Below the pieces are notes generated by a model. It did no database searches, had not been told where the DNA came from, and saw nothing but the letters and a program-made list of their open reading frames with translations. A program made the position numbers and the translations under genes. A stretch of 64,000 nt of DNA from Sphingobium sp. SYK-6. Lineage in GTDB: Bacteria > Pseudomonadota > Alphaproteobacteria > Sphingomonadales > Sphingomonadaceae. Below, in pieces: positions 29,152 through 37,084 of the stretch. Numbering within the stretch: position 1 is the first letter of the stretch; every line of letters begins with the position of its first letter. The stretch is from positions 1,302,001 through 1,366,000 of the forward strand of contig NC_015976.1 of the NCBI RefSeq assembly GCF_000283515.1. Direction: 5' to 3'.

Positions 29152-29951
29152 GCGCCCGCATCGCCATGAAGGGAGCCATGCTCCTCGGCCTCGCGACCAT
29201 CCTCGCCTTGCCGGCGGCCGCGTCGGCGCAGGGCGGCGGGGATGTCCGCGGCAAGCTCGCGGCCTACAAGCAGCGGGTCACGCTGCTGGAGGACCAGGAC
29301 GCGATCGAGAATCTGCAGGGCAATTTCGGCTATTATTTCGACAAGGGGCTCTGGGACCAGGCATCCGCCCTGTTCGCTGCGAAGGGCAGTTTCGAATATG
29401 GCCAGCGCGGCGTCTATGTCGGCCCGGCGCGCATCCGGCAGGCGATGCTGCTGTTCGGCCCGCAGGGGTTGGGCGCGGGGCGCCTCAACAATCACATGAT
29501 GCTTCAGCCCATCGTCGTCGTCGCGCCGGACGGGAAGACCGCGACCGGCCGCTGGCAAGGCATGGTCATGCTTTCCGAGCCGGGACAGAACGGCAAATGG
29601 GGCGTGGGCATCTACGAGAATGACTATGTGAAGGAAGGCGGCGTCTGGAAATTCGCCAAGGTGCATTTCTTCATGACGGCGCTGACCGATTATGATCTCG
29701 GCTTCGCGAAATATGCCATCCAGATGGAAGGGCCGAGCGCGCTCTTTCCGCCGGACCGGCCGCCGACCGACGTCTATCGCTCGTTCCCGAACGCCTATCT
29801 GCCGCCCTTCAGCTTCAGGCATCCGGTCACCGGCCAGTCGCTCGCGGACCTGCCGCTCGCCGGGGACGACATCGTCGGCCGCCCGGACAAGGGGATGGAC
29901 AGCCAGAAGCTGAAGGAGAGCAGCGCATCGAAGGGGATGAGGCAACAATGA
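29148..29951 (+). CDS. Exported single-domain NTF2/SnoaL-like protein (2 of 3)
   Basis: A 267-residue paralogue of its neighbours, coupled by ATGA at both ends. After the signal peptide (AMLLGLATILALPAAASAQ) it shows VTLLEDQDAIENLQGNFGYY, FDKGLWDQASALFAAKG and LNNHMMLQPIVVVAPDGKT. YENDYVKEGGVWKF and the tail PPFSFRHPVTGQ complete the pattern. Relative to member 1, YYVD is replaced by YYFD, so the pocket differs. Three adjacent copies indicate local duplication followed by divergence. Confidence 0.8.
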   Translation: MSARIAMKGAMLLGLATILALPAAASAQGGGDVRGKLAAYKQRVTLLEDQDAIENLQGNFGYYFDKGLWDQASALFAAKGSFEYGQRGVYVGPARIRQAMLLFGPQGLGAGRLNNHMMLQPIVVVAPDGKTATGRWQGMVMLSEPGQNGKWGVGIYENDYVKEGGVWKFAKVHFFMTALTDYDLGFAKYAIQMEGPSALFPPDRPPTDVYRSFPNAYLPPFSFRHPVTGQSLADLPLAGDDIVGRPDKGMDSQKLKESSASKGMRQQ

Positions 29952-30742
29952 GCATCCGCACGCATTTTATCGCCGCGCTGCTGGCCGGCCCGTCACTGCT
30001 GGCGGCAGCGCCCGCGCTGGCCCAGTCCGCCGAGGAGCAGCTTGCCGCACTGGACAAGCGCATCACCCGGCTGGAGGACATGAACGCCATCGAGCGCTTG
30101 CAGCGCACTTATGGCTATTTCGTGGACAAGAGCCAGTGGACGCCGCTTTCGGAGCTGTTCGCGGACGATGCCACGCTGGAGATCGGCGGCAAGGGCCTGT
30201 TCCTGGGCAAGCCCCGCGTGCTCGAATATATGCAGACCGCCTTCGGGCCGGACGGCGTGAAGAAGGGCTCGCTTGCCAATCACATGCAGTTCCAGCCCAT
30301 CCCGGACATTTCCGAGGACGGGAAGACCGGCTGGATCCGCGCCCGCGCCTTTGTGATGAGCAATGGCGGCTGGGGCCTGCCGCTCTACGAGAACGAGTAT
30401 CGCAAGGAAAATGGCGTCTGGAAGATCAGCCGTCTGTCCGGGCCGTTTACCATGTACACGAGCTGGGATGGCTGGGGCAAATGGGCCATGAACAATACCT
30501 GGCCGGACAAGTTCGATCCGCCGCCGGATCTGCCGCCTTCCACGGTCTACCTGACCTATCCCTCCTATTACATCATCCCGTTCCATTATCCCAATCCGGT
30601 GTCGGGCAAGGCCTTCCCGATCCTCAAGTCGGACATCGGCGCCCATGCCGGCGTGCCGGGGTCGGCGGCGCAGGAGCAATGGAGCCGGACCGGCCGTGTC
30701 GTGGACGGCACGCAGCCGATCGGCCAGCCCCCGAAGGAATGA
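29948..30742 (+). CDS. Exported single-domain NTF2/SnoaL-like protein (3 of 3)
   Basis: A 264-residue third copy, with signal peptide (FIAALLAGPSLLAAAPALAQ). It shows ITRLEDMNAIERLQRTYGYF, VDKSQWTPLSELFADDATLE and LANHMQFQPIPDISEDGKTG. YENEYRKENGVWKI and the tail IPFHYPNPVSGKAFP follow. It overlaps the previous gene by ATGA and is 4 bases from the PQQ dehydrogenase gene. The products are probably made together and meet in the periplasm. Of the three it has the most aromatic C-terminal half (MYTSWDGWGKWAMNNTW). Confidence 0.8.
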   Translation: MSIRTHFIAALLAGPSLLAAAPALAQSAEEQLAALDKRITRLEDMNAIERLQRTYGYFVDKSQWTPLSELFADDATLEIGGKGLFLGKPRVLEYMQTAFGPDGVKKGSLANHMQFQPIPDISEDGKTGWIRARAFVMSNGGWGLPLYENEYRKENGVWKISRLSGPFTMYTSWDGWGKWAMNNTWPDKFDPPPDLPPSTVYLTYPSYYIIPFHYPNPVSGKAFPILKSDIGAHAGVPGSAAQEQWSRTGRVVDGTQPIGQPPKE

Positions 30743-30746
30743 GCGC

Positions 30747-32873
30747 ATGAAGCGATGGACGCGTCCGGTCCTGTCGGCCGGCGCCGCGATGCTGGTGCTT
30801 GGCAGCCTGAGCCTTGCCGGTGCGCAGGATGTGCGCGGCCCGGCCGCGGTGGACAGTGCCCGCATGGCCGCGCAGGAGAAGGACGGCACGGACTGGCTGC
30901 ATGACGGGCGGACCTACAGCGCCCAGCGCTTCAGTCCGCTCGATCAGATCAATCCCGGCAATGTGAGCCGGCTCGGCATTGCCTGGTATGACGATCTCGA
31001 TACCTATCGCGGGGTCGAGGCGACGCCGCTTTATGCCGATGGCGTGCTCTACAACATCCTGCCGTGGAACGTGACGGTCGCCTATGACGCGCGCACCGGC
31101 AAGAGGCTGTGGACCTACGACCCGGAGGTGCCGCGCGAATATGGCCGCTATGCCTGCTGCGAGCCTGTCGCGCGCGGCCTTGCCATGTGGAACGGCAAGA
31201 TCATCATCGCCACGCTGGACGGGCGGCTGATCGGGCTGGACGCGCGCAGCGGCAAGCCCGTCTGGTCCGTGCAGACCACGCCGGACGACATGCCCTATTC
31301 CATTACCGGCGCACCCCGCGTGTTCGACGGCAAGGTGGTGGTGGGCAACAGCGGCGGAGATCTGGGCATTCGCGGCTTCGTCTCCGCATGGGATGCGGAT
31401 ACCGGCCGCAAGCTCTGGAAATTCTTCCTCACCCCCGGCGATCCGGCGAAGGGGCCGGACGGCGAGGCGTCCGACGACATCATGGCAATGATCCGCAAGA
31501 CCTGGGCAGGCGACTACTGGAAGCTGGGTGGCGGCGCCAATGCGTGGGACAGCATCGCTTACGATCCCAAGCTCAACCTCGTCTATATCGGCACGGGCAA
31601 CGGCTCGCCGCTCGCCTGGCATCACCGCAGCGCGAGCAAGGGCGACAATCTCTTCATCTGCTCCATCGTCGCGCTCGATGCGACGACGGGCAAGTACAAG
31701 TGGCACTACCAGATGGTGCCGGAGGAGGACTGGGACTATACCTGCACCATGTCGATGATCTCGGCGGACCTGAAGATCAAGGGTCGCACGCGGCAGGTCA
31801 TCATGCAGGCGCCCAAGAACGGCTTCTTCTACGTGCTGGATCGCAAGACCGGCGCGCTGATCTCCGCCGAACCCTTCGTGCCGGTCAACTGGGCCAGCGG
31901 CATCGACATGAAGACCGGCCGGCCGAAGATCAATCCGCAGGCGCATTTCGGCACCGATCCGGTGCTGGTGATGCCGGGGCCAGGCGGCGGGCACAACTGG
32001 TTCCCCATGGCCTTCAGCCCGCGCACGAAGCTCGCTTATTTCCCGATCTACGAATCCGCGATGGTCTATGCGCTGGATCCGGACTTCAAGCCCAAGCCCT
32101 TCCGCTCCAATGCGGGCTGGGGCGGCTATACCGGCGAGGCGCTCAAGAAGCGCACCGAGCTGATGAAGCAGGTCGTGGCGATGGAGAAGACCTTCCTCCT
32201 CGCCTGGGACCCGGTGGCGCAGAAGGAGGCATGGCGCGTTCCGCTGCCGCGCCATGGCAATGGCGGCGTGCTCGTCTCGGGCGATCTCGTCTTCGAGGGG
32301 ACGACGAAGCAGACCTTCGCTGCCTTCGATGCGAAGACGGGGCGGACGCTCTGGGAAATGCCGGTGCAGAGCGCGCCTGTCTCAGGTCCGATCACGTATA
32401 TGCTGGATGGCGTGCAATATGTCGCGGTGAATGCCGGCTGGGGCGGCGGCGCCGCACAGATCGAGCGCGCCGGCGGCATCGAGCTGCCCCGGGCGGCCGC
32501 GCGGCTGCTGGTGTTCCGGCTGGACGGCAATGTCGTCCTCCCGCCCGTCAAGGCCGAGGACAAGGCGCCCGAGCCCCCGCGTTCCACCGCCAGCGAGGAA
32601 ACCATCGCGCGTGGCGCCCGCCTCTTCGCCGAAACCTGCCAGGTCTGCCACGGCCAGCAGGCGATCGGCGGCGTCAAGGACCTGCGCCGCATGACCGCCG
32701 AGACGCACAAGCTGTTCGCCGACATCGTGCTCAAGGGCATCTATGCCGACAAGGGCATGGCCAGCTTCGCCGATCTCCTGAAGCCGGACGACGTGGAAGC
32801 GATCCACGCTTATGTGATCGCCCGCGCCCACGAGGACTGGGGCCGCAGCACCGACGGCACCGGCCCGCACTGA
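30747..32873 (+). CDS. PQQ-dependent quinohemoprotein alcohol dehydrogenase (periplasmic)
   Basis: A 708-residue type II alcohol dehydrogenase: signal peptide, eight-bladed PQQ propeller (about 40-590), then a cytochrome c domain. The vicinal disulfide Cys137-Cys138 (YACCEP) contacts PQQ in this family. The catalytic Asp is in EEDWDYTCT (Asp330). Position +2 is Thr rather than Asp, which points to a Ca2+ rather than a lanthanide enzyme. Heme c binds at CQVCH (Cys631, Cys634, His635). It would oxidise an alcohol or aldehyde and pass electrons to the respiratory chain. It is the last gene of a translationally coupled operon. No PQQ synthesis genes are in the window. Confidence 0.92.
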   Translation: MKRWTRPVLSAGAAMLVLGSLSLAGAQDVRGPAAVDSARMAAQEKDGTDWLHDGRTYSAQRFSPLDQINPGNVSRLGIAWYDDLDTYRGVEATPLYADGVLYNILPWNVTVAYDARTGKRLWTYDPEVPREYGRYACCEPVARGLAMWNGKIIIATLDGRLIGLDARSGKPVWSVQTTPDDMPYSITGAPRVFDGKVVVGNSGGDLGIRGFVSAWDADTGRKLWKFFLTPGDPAKGPDGEASDDIMAMIRKTWAGDYWKLGGGANAWDSIAYDPKLNLVYIGTGNGSPLAWHHRSASKGDNLFICSIVALDATTGKYKWHYQMVPEEDWDYTCTMSMISADLKIKGRTRQVIMQAPKNGFFYVLDRKTGALISAEPFVPVNWASGIDMKTGRPKINPQAHFGTDPVLVMPGPGGGHNWFPMAFSPRTKLAYFPIYESAMVYALDPDFKPKPFRSNAGWGGYTGEALKKRTELMKQVVAMEKTFLLAWDPVAQKEAWRVPLPRHGNGGVLVSGDLVFEGTTKQTFAAFDAKTGRTLWEMPVQSAPVSGPITYMLDGVQYVAVNAGWGGGAAQIERAGGIELPRAAARLLVFRLDGNVVLPPVKAEDKAPEPPRSTASEETIARGARLFAETCQVCHGQQAIGGVKDLRRMTAETHKLFADIVLKGIYADKGMASFADLLKPDDVEAIHAYVIARAHEDWGRSTDGTGPH

Positions 32874-33065
32874 CGGCGGGGCGGGGGGGTAGGCGGTGTT
32901 GAAAAACTGCCGAATTGCGGTGCCGGTTTACTAAATATACTTATCCACCGCCCCCGCTGCCCGAATTGCCGCGCCTTGTTCCGCCGCCGGCCTATGCAGG
33001 ATGCCGCCCCGTTCGGGACCGTTCGCTCTCAATTTAATGGTTAATAAATCCGTAACCGGAGCGTC

Positions 33066-33080
33066 ATGCCGAATTGGCAT
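33066..33080. promoter_or_regulatory. Palindromic site ATGCCGAATTGGCAT
   Basis: A palindrome whose left and right 5-bp arms match perfectly, 69 bases before the PEP-CTERM gene, inside an AT-rich stretch. The same 13-base core, TGCCGAATTGGCA, occurs in inverse orientation at 39169-39181 upstream of doxX. It looks like a regulator-binding site. The remainder of the 276-base gap shows no gene. Confidence 0.4.
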
Positions 33081-33149
33081 ACACCCTCCCCGGTCGCTTC
33101 CATCCTGTGGGACGGGTGATCTGGATTCGAACCGAAGTGGGGAAATGCT

Positions 33150-34166
33150 ATGAACACTGTTTTTCTGCGTGGCTGCGCGGTCATGCTCGCTTGCACGGCT
33201 GTTTCCGCCAATGCCGCCAGCATCCTGAATTCCTACAGCGTCGGCTGGGCGACGCCAATCGCGACGCGGGAAGCGAGCGCGATCGCCTATAACTGGGATC
33301 AGAACCGGCTGATGGTCACGAATGACGAGGAAACAAACAACGGTGACGGCACCTACTACGCCAGGTTCGGCGAATATGACATGAGCGGCAATTTCCTGGC
33401 GACGATCACGGTCCGGGGCTGCGAGACCACCTATGATGGCCGGCGGTGCGACCCCGAAGGCCTGACCTATATCGGCAACAACAGCTATGTCATGGCCGCG
33501 GAGCGTCCGCAGGACATCTATCGCATCACCAGCGACAGCATGGACGGTGACCGCGAATATACCTCCATCGCCGTCGCGCCGCAGATCGACGTCGGCTCCA
33601 ATGCCGGCAATAGCGGCCTCGAGGGCATCGCCTATAACAGCATCACCGGCGAATATTTCGGCGTGAAGGAGCGCAATTCGCAACTCCTCTACAGCGTCGC
33701 CAATGTCGACTGGGATGCGGAGGCGGCCACGGTCACCAATCCCTTCGACGTCAGCGCACTCGGCCTTGAGTCCCTGCAGGACGTCGCTGTGCTGTCCAAT
33801 GGCATCTTCGCCGGCACCAGCGCTGGCGAGAATCTGCTGATCCTCAGCGGCACCTCGCAGATGATCCTGGAGGTCAACCTGACCGGTGAAGTGCTCGGCA
33901 CCTTCTCGCTCTCCGACTTCAATGCGCTGATCGATCCCGAGGGCGAGGGCGGCAAGTTCGAGGGCATCACCCTCGACCTGGATGGCAATATCTACCTCGT
34001 CAGCGATGATGGCGACGGGCTCAACCAGTCCTACATCGTGAAGCTGCAGTATAATGCGCCGTCGCCAGCCGTTCCGGAGCCCGCCACCTGGGCCCTCATG
34101 ATGGCGGGCTTCGGCCTCGTCGGCGCCGGCCTGCGCCGGCCGCGCGCCACGGTCCGCTTCGCCTGA
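33150..34166 (+). CDS. PEP-CTERM sorted extracytoplasmic protein, SdiA-regulated-like
   Basis: A 338-residue secreted protein. It has an N-terminal signal peptide (LRGCAVMLACTAVSANA) and a C-terminal sorting signal. That signal is VPEPATWALMMAGFGLVGAG followed by a basic RRPRA tail, the PEP-x-x-WA variant recognised by exosortase. Between them is a propeller-like body with short repeats (EASAIAYNWDQNRLMVTND, GLEGIAYNSITGEYFGVKE, FEGITLDLDGNIYLVSDD), resembling SdiA-regulated/phytase-like proteins. It is expected at the outer surface or exported with polysaccharide. No exosortase is seen here. It stands alone with its own terminator. Confidence 0.85.
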   Translation: MNTVFLRGCAVMLACTAVSANAASILNSYSVGWATPIATREASAIAYNWDQNRLMVTNDEETNNGDGTYYARFGEYDMSGNFLATITVRGCETTYDGRRCDPEGLTYIGNNSYVMAAERPQDIYRITSDSMDGDREYTSIAVAPQIDVGSNAGNSGLEGIAYNSITGEYFGVKERNSQLLYSVANVDWDAEAATVTNPFDVSALGLESLQDVAVLSNGIFAGTSAGENLLILSGTSQMILEVNLTGEVLGTFSLSDFNALIDPEGEGGKFEGITLDLDGNIYLVSDDGDGLNQSYIVKLQYNAPSPAVPEPATWALMMAGFGLVGAGLRRPRATVRFA

Positions 34167-34193
34167 AGCGCCGCCAGGCTATAGAACTTCCAG

Positions 34194-34226
34194 GACGGGG
34201 AGAAGCGCAGGCTTCTCCCCGTCTTC
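34194..34226 (+). terminator. Terminator of the PEP-CTERM gene
   Basis: A perfect 12-bp stem GACGGGGAGAAG / CTTCTCCCCGTC with loop CGCAGG, followed by TTC. It lies 28 bases past the stop codon at 34166. The T-run is short but the stem is strong. Confidence 0.75.
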
Positions 34227-34364
34227 ATTCCATCGCATGCACTCGTCCCAGGGGTTGCATCGCCTGCGTGACCAGACTGACCTCGATGAGGTGGAGCGCG
34301 TTGAGCCGGGGGAGCGCTCGCCTGTGCCGCCACCACGCGGTAGCCGAAAGACGGCCCGTCGATC

Positions 34365-34622
34365 TCACCCTGTTTCAACAGGCTCGGGGCCTGTCGCGCC
34401 GCCGCGCCGCGCGGGGCTCACAGCTGACGGGATGTTCCTGGCGAGCCTGGCATAACCGGCGGCCATGCGGCGGAAGTCCTTGAGACGGAAGAACATGGCC
34501 TCGACCCGCCAGCGGCCCTTGTAGCGGCCTTCGTCTACCGGACCGGAGATCGAGCGCCGATCGCGCAAGGCGGCCTTGATGCGGATGGCGCCCCCGTCCA
34601 AACCCGCACCCCATCCCCTCAC
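34365..34622 (-). pseudogene. IS5-family transposase remnant (C-terminal part)
   Basis: The minus strand encodes about 85 residues including ALRDRRSISGPVD, then GRYKGRWRVEAMFFRLKDF and RRMAAGYARLARNIPSAV. This is the conserved YR-x-R-x-x-VE-x-x-F-x-RLK-x-F-RR-x-A-x-R-Y-x-KLA end of IS5/IS427-type DDE transposases, containing the catalytic Glu region. The N-terminal two thirds are missing and no intact inverted repeats are visible. It abuts and slightly overlaps the 3' end of the second PQQ dehydrogenase gene, so an old insertion or rearrangement ends there. Confidence 0.75.
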
Positions 34623-36727
34623 CAGTCCTCCTGCGCCCGGGTGATGAGGTAGCCGTGGATGTCCTTCGCCTGCGCTTCGGTCAGCACGCCCTCGAAGCTT
34701 GGCATGCCATTGTGGAGGCGGGTCCCCCTGAGCACGATGTCCAGGAAGCTGTCATGCGCCTCCTTGTTCATCTTGCGCAGGTCCTTGATGCCGCCGGTCG
34801 CGTTGTCGCCATGGCAGCGGTTGCAGCTCTCGCCGTAGAGCGTGGCGCCACGCGCGGCGACGTCGGCGGGGATGCGCTCGCGGGGGAGATAGGCATCCTG
34901 CGTCGCGGGAGGCATTGGCGGCAGCGTGACGCCCTTCGCGCCGAGCTTGAAGACCATCAGCTTGGCGGTGGCGAAGCGGAAGGGCCCGTCCCGGTTGAGA
35001 TTGTAGACCGGTGAGCCGCCCCATCCGGCATTGATCGCGATATATTGCTCGCCATCGACCATGTAAGTGATCGCGCCCGCCACCGGCGCCTGATCGATGT
35101 TCATTTCCCAGAGCTTGCGGCCATTGTCGGCGCGGTAGATGGCGAGCGTCCGGTTGATCGTCCCCTGCACCAGGATGTTGCCCGCCGTGGTCAGCACGCC
35201 GCCTGAGCCGGGCATGGGATAGCTCACGCGCCAGGCCTCGCGCTGCTTCACCGGGTCCCAGGCGAGCAGATAGCCCTTCTCGCTGGCGAGGGCCTCCTCC
35301 ATCAGTGTCTTGCGCAGCTCGGGCTGGCTGGCATGGTCCTGCCCGGTATTGTTGCGGCCTTTCACATAACGATACTGGCCGTCCTCCGCCCGCGCATAGA
35401 TCGCGGCCTGTTCCTGCGCGGAGAGATAGACGAGCCCGGTCTTCGGGCTGTAGCTCATCGGGTGCCAGGTGTGGGCGGCCATCCAGCTCGGGTTCATGAG
35501 GTGCGGGGTGGTGGTGTTATGGGCGGTAGGCAGCACCGCCGGGCGCCCGGTCTTCATGTCGACATGGCTGGCCCATGTGTTCACCGAGACATAGGACTTC
35601 GCCGAGATCAGTTGGCCCGTGCCCCGGTCCAGCACATAGAAGAAGCCGTTCTTGGGCGCCTGCATGATGACCTGCCGCGTGCGTCCCTTGATCTTCAGGT
35701 CCGCGAGCACCATCGGCTGAGTGCAGGTATAGTCCCAGTCCTCCTCCGGCACCATCTGGTAGTGCCATTTATAGGCACCGGTGGTCGCATCGACCGCGAC
35801 GATGGAGCAGAGGAACAGGTTGTCGCCTTTCCCCTCGCTGCGGAAATGCCACATGTGCGGGCTGCCGTTGCCGGTGCCGATGTAGACGAGGTTGAGCTTG
35901 GGATCATAAGCGAAGCTGTCCCACGCATTGCCGCCGCCGCCCGCTTCCCAGAACTTGCCGTGCCATGTCGGCTGGGCGATCCTCATCGCGCTGTCCGAGG
36001 CCTCCCCGTCCGGGCCCTTTGCCGGGTCCGTCGGCACGATGTAGAATTTCCACAGCCGCTTGCCGGTTGCCGCGTCATAAGCAACGACGAAGCCGCGCGA
36101 GCCATAGTCCGCGCCGCCATTGCCGATGATGACCTTGCCATCATACACGCGCGGGGCGCCGGTGATCGAATACTGGTCCTTGCGGTCGAATGTCTGGGCG
36201 GACCAGATCTCCTTGCCGCTGTGTCTGTCGATGGCGATCAGCCGCCCGTCGAGCGCGCCGATGATGATGCTGTTGCCCCACGCCGCGATCCCGCGCGAGG
36301 AGGGGCCGCAGCAGGCGAGGCCCGCCCATTCCTTGCCCACCCCGGGGTCGTAGGTCCAGAGCTTGCGGCCGGTCCTGGCGTCATAGGCCGTAACGACGTT
36401 GAAGATCGTCTCGTTGTAGAGCACGCCGTCGATGACCAGCGGGCTTGCCTGCACGCCGCGATAGGTCTCCAGATCGTCATACCAGGCGAGGCCCAGATCC
36501 TGCGCATTGCCGTCGTTGATCTGGTCGAGCGGGCTGTAGCGCTGCTCGTCCCATGTCCGGCTGTAGCTGGCCCACTGGCCGGGATGCGCATCGGCGTTCA
36601 CCATGCGGTCATGGTCGATGCCCTGCCCAACAGTCCCGGCGCCGGCTCGTCCGCCGGCGCTGGCCTGATAGGCCGTGGTGCCGAGCAGGGCCGCCACGGC
36701 CAGTGCTCCGATCAGGCGATGCGTCAT
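34619..36727 (-). CDS. PQQ-dependent quinohemoprotein alcohol dehydrogenase, second copy
   Basis: A 702-residue paralogue of the enzyme at 30747, on the opposite strand. It has a signal peptide (LIGALAVAALLGTTAYQASA), PQQ propeller, the vicinal Cys139-Cys140 pair (LACCGP), catalytic EEDWDYTCT and a C-terminal cytochrome c domain with CNRCHGD. As in copy 1, the residue two after the Asp is Thr, suggesting Ca2+. ATG 36727 follows GGGGAGAGG; the frame extends upstream without family similarity. The protein ends YLITRAQEDW, about ten residues short of copy 1. The IS remnant begins right at that point, so the tail may have been lost. Confidence 0.9.
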   Translation of the reverse strand: MTHRLIGALAVAALLGTTAYQASAGGRAGAGTVGQGIDHDRMVNADAHPGQWASYSRTWDEQRYSPLDQINDGNAQDLGLAWYDDLETYRGVQASPLVIDGVLYNETIFNVVTAYDARTGRKLWTYDPGVGKEWAGLACCGPSSRGIAAWGNSIIIGALDGRLIAIDRHSGKEIWSAQTFDRKDQYSITGAPRVYDGKVIIGNGGADYGSRGFVVAYDAATGKRLWKFYIVPTDPAKGPDGEASDSAMRIAQPTWHGKFWEAGGGGNAWDSFAYDPKLNLVYIGTGNGSPHMWHFRSEGKGDNLFLCSIVAVDATTGAYKWHYQMVPEEDWDYTCTQPMVLADLKIKGRTRQVIMQAPKNGFFYVLDRGTGQLISAKSYVSVNTWASHVDMKTGRPAVLPTAHNTTTPHLMNPSWMAAHTWHPMSYSPKTGLVYLSAQEQAAIYARAEDGQYRYVKGRNNTGQDHASQPELRKTLMEEALASEKGYLLAWDPVKQREAWRVSYPMPGSGGVLTTAGNILVQGTINRTLAIYRADNGRKLWEMNIDQAPVAGAITYMVDGEQYIAINAGWGGSPVYNLNRDGPFRFATAKLMVFKLGAKGVTLPPMPPATQDAYLPRERIPADVAARGATLYGESCNRCHGDNATGGIKDLRKMNKEAHDSFLDIVLRGTRLHNGMPSFEGVLTEAQAKDIHGYLITRAQEDW

Positions 36728-37084
36728 GTCCTCTCCCCTTCGCGCGGCCGCCGGCGGACCGGGCAAGACCTCGCACGGCAGCTCCCCGGCTATGCCGCAG
36801 CCCGGCGGCGCTGCCAACGGTCCGGCCTTGCCCGTGACGGACGGACCCCTTGACCCTGCTGGCACTCCGGCCACCACCCGCCATGTTGCACCTGCGAGGG
36901 CGAATTGACGCTTGCGGCGATTCGGGTTATCCAGCCCTATCGATCACGCCAGCCAGGGAGGGCAATTGATGGCTAATCCGTCCATGCACATGCGCAGCTC
37001 CCGACGCGGGCCCGGCAAGGCCTGACGCTCGTTCCGGTGGCTTTCCTGCCGCCGCCTTCGTGATCTTTTCAGCACCATAAGGGG
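36728..37084. promoter_or_regulatory. Divergent intergenic region (PQQ dehydrogenase / ABC exporter)
   Basis: 357 bases without a gene. A possible plus-strand promoter for the ABC gene is TTGACG (36905-36910), 16 bases, TTATCC (36927-36932). The minus-strand promoter for the dehydrogenase is not clear. No strong hairpin or repeat is seen. Confidence 0.3.

Noticed and set aside
34237..34455. Plus-strand open frames downstream of the PEP-CTERM gene
   Set aside because: They are antisense to the transposase remnant or lie in low-complexity sequence, with no supporting features.
30747..36727. Lanthanide-dependent (PedH/XoxF-like) assignment for the PQQ enzymes
   Set aside because: The residue two after the catalytic Asp is Thr, not Asp, in both proteins.
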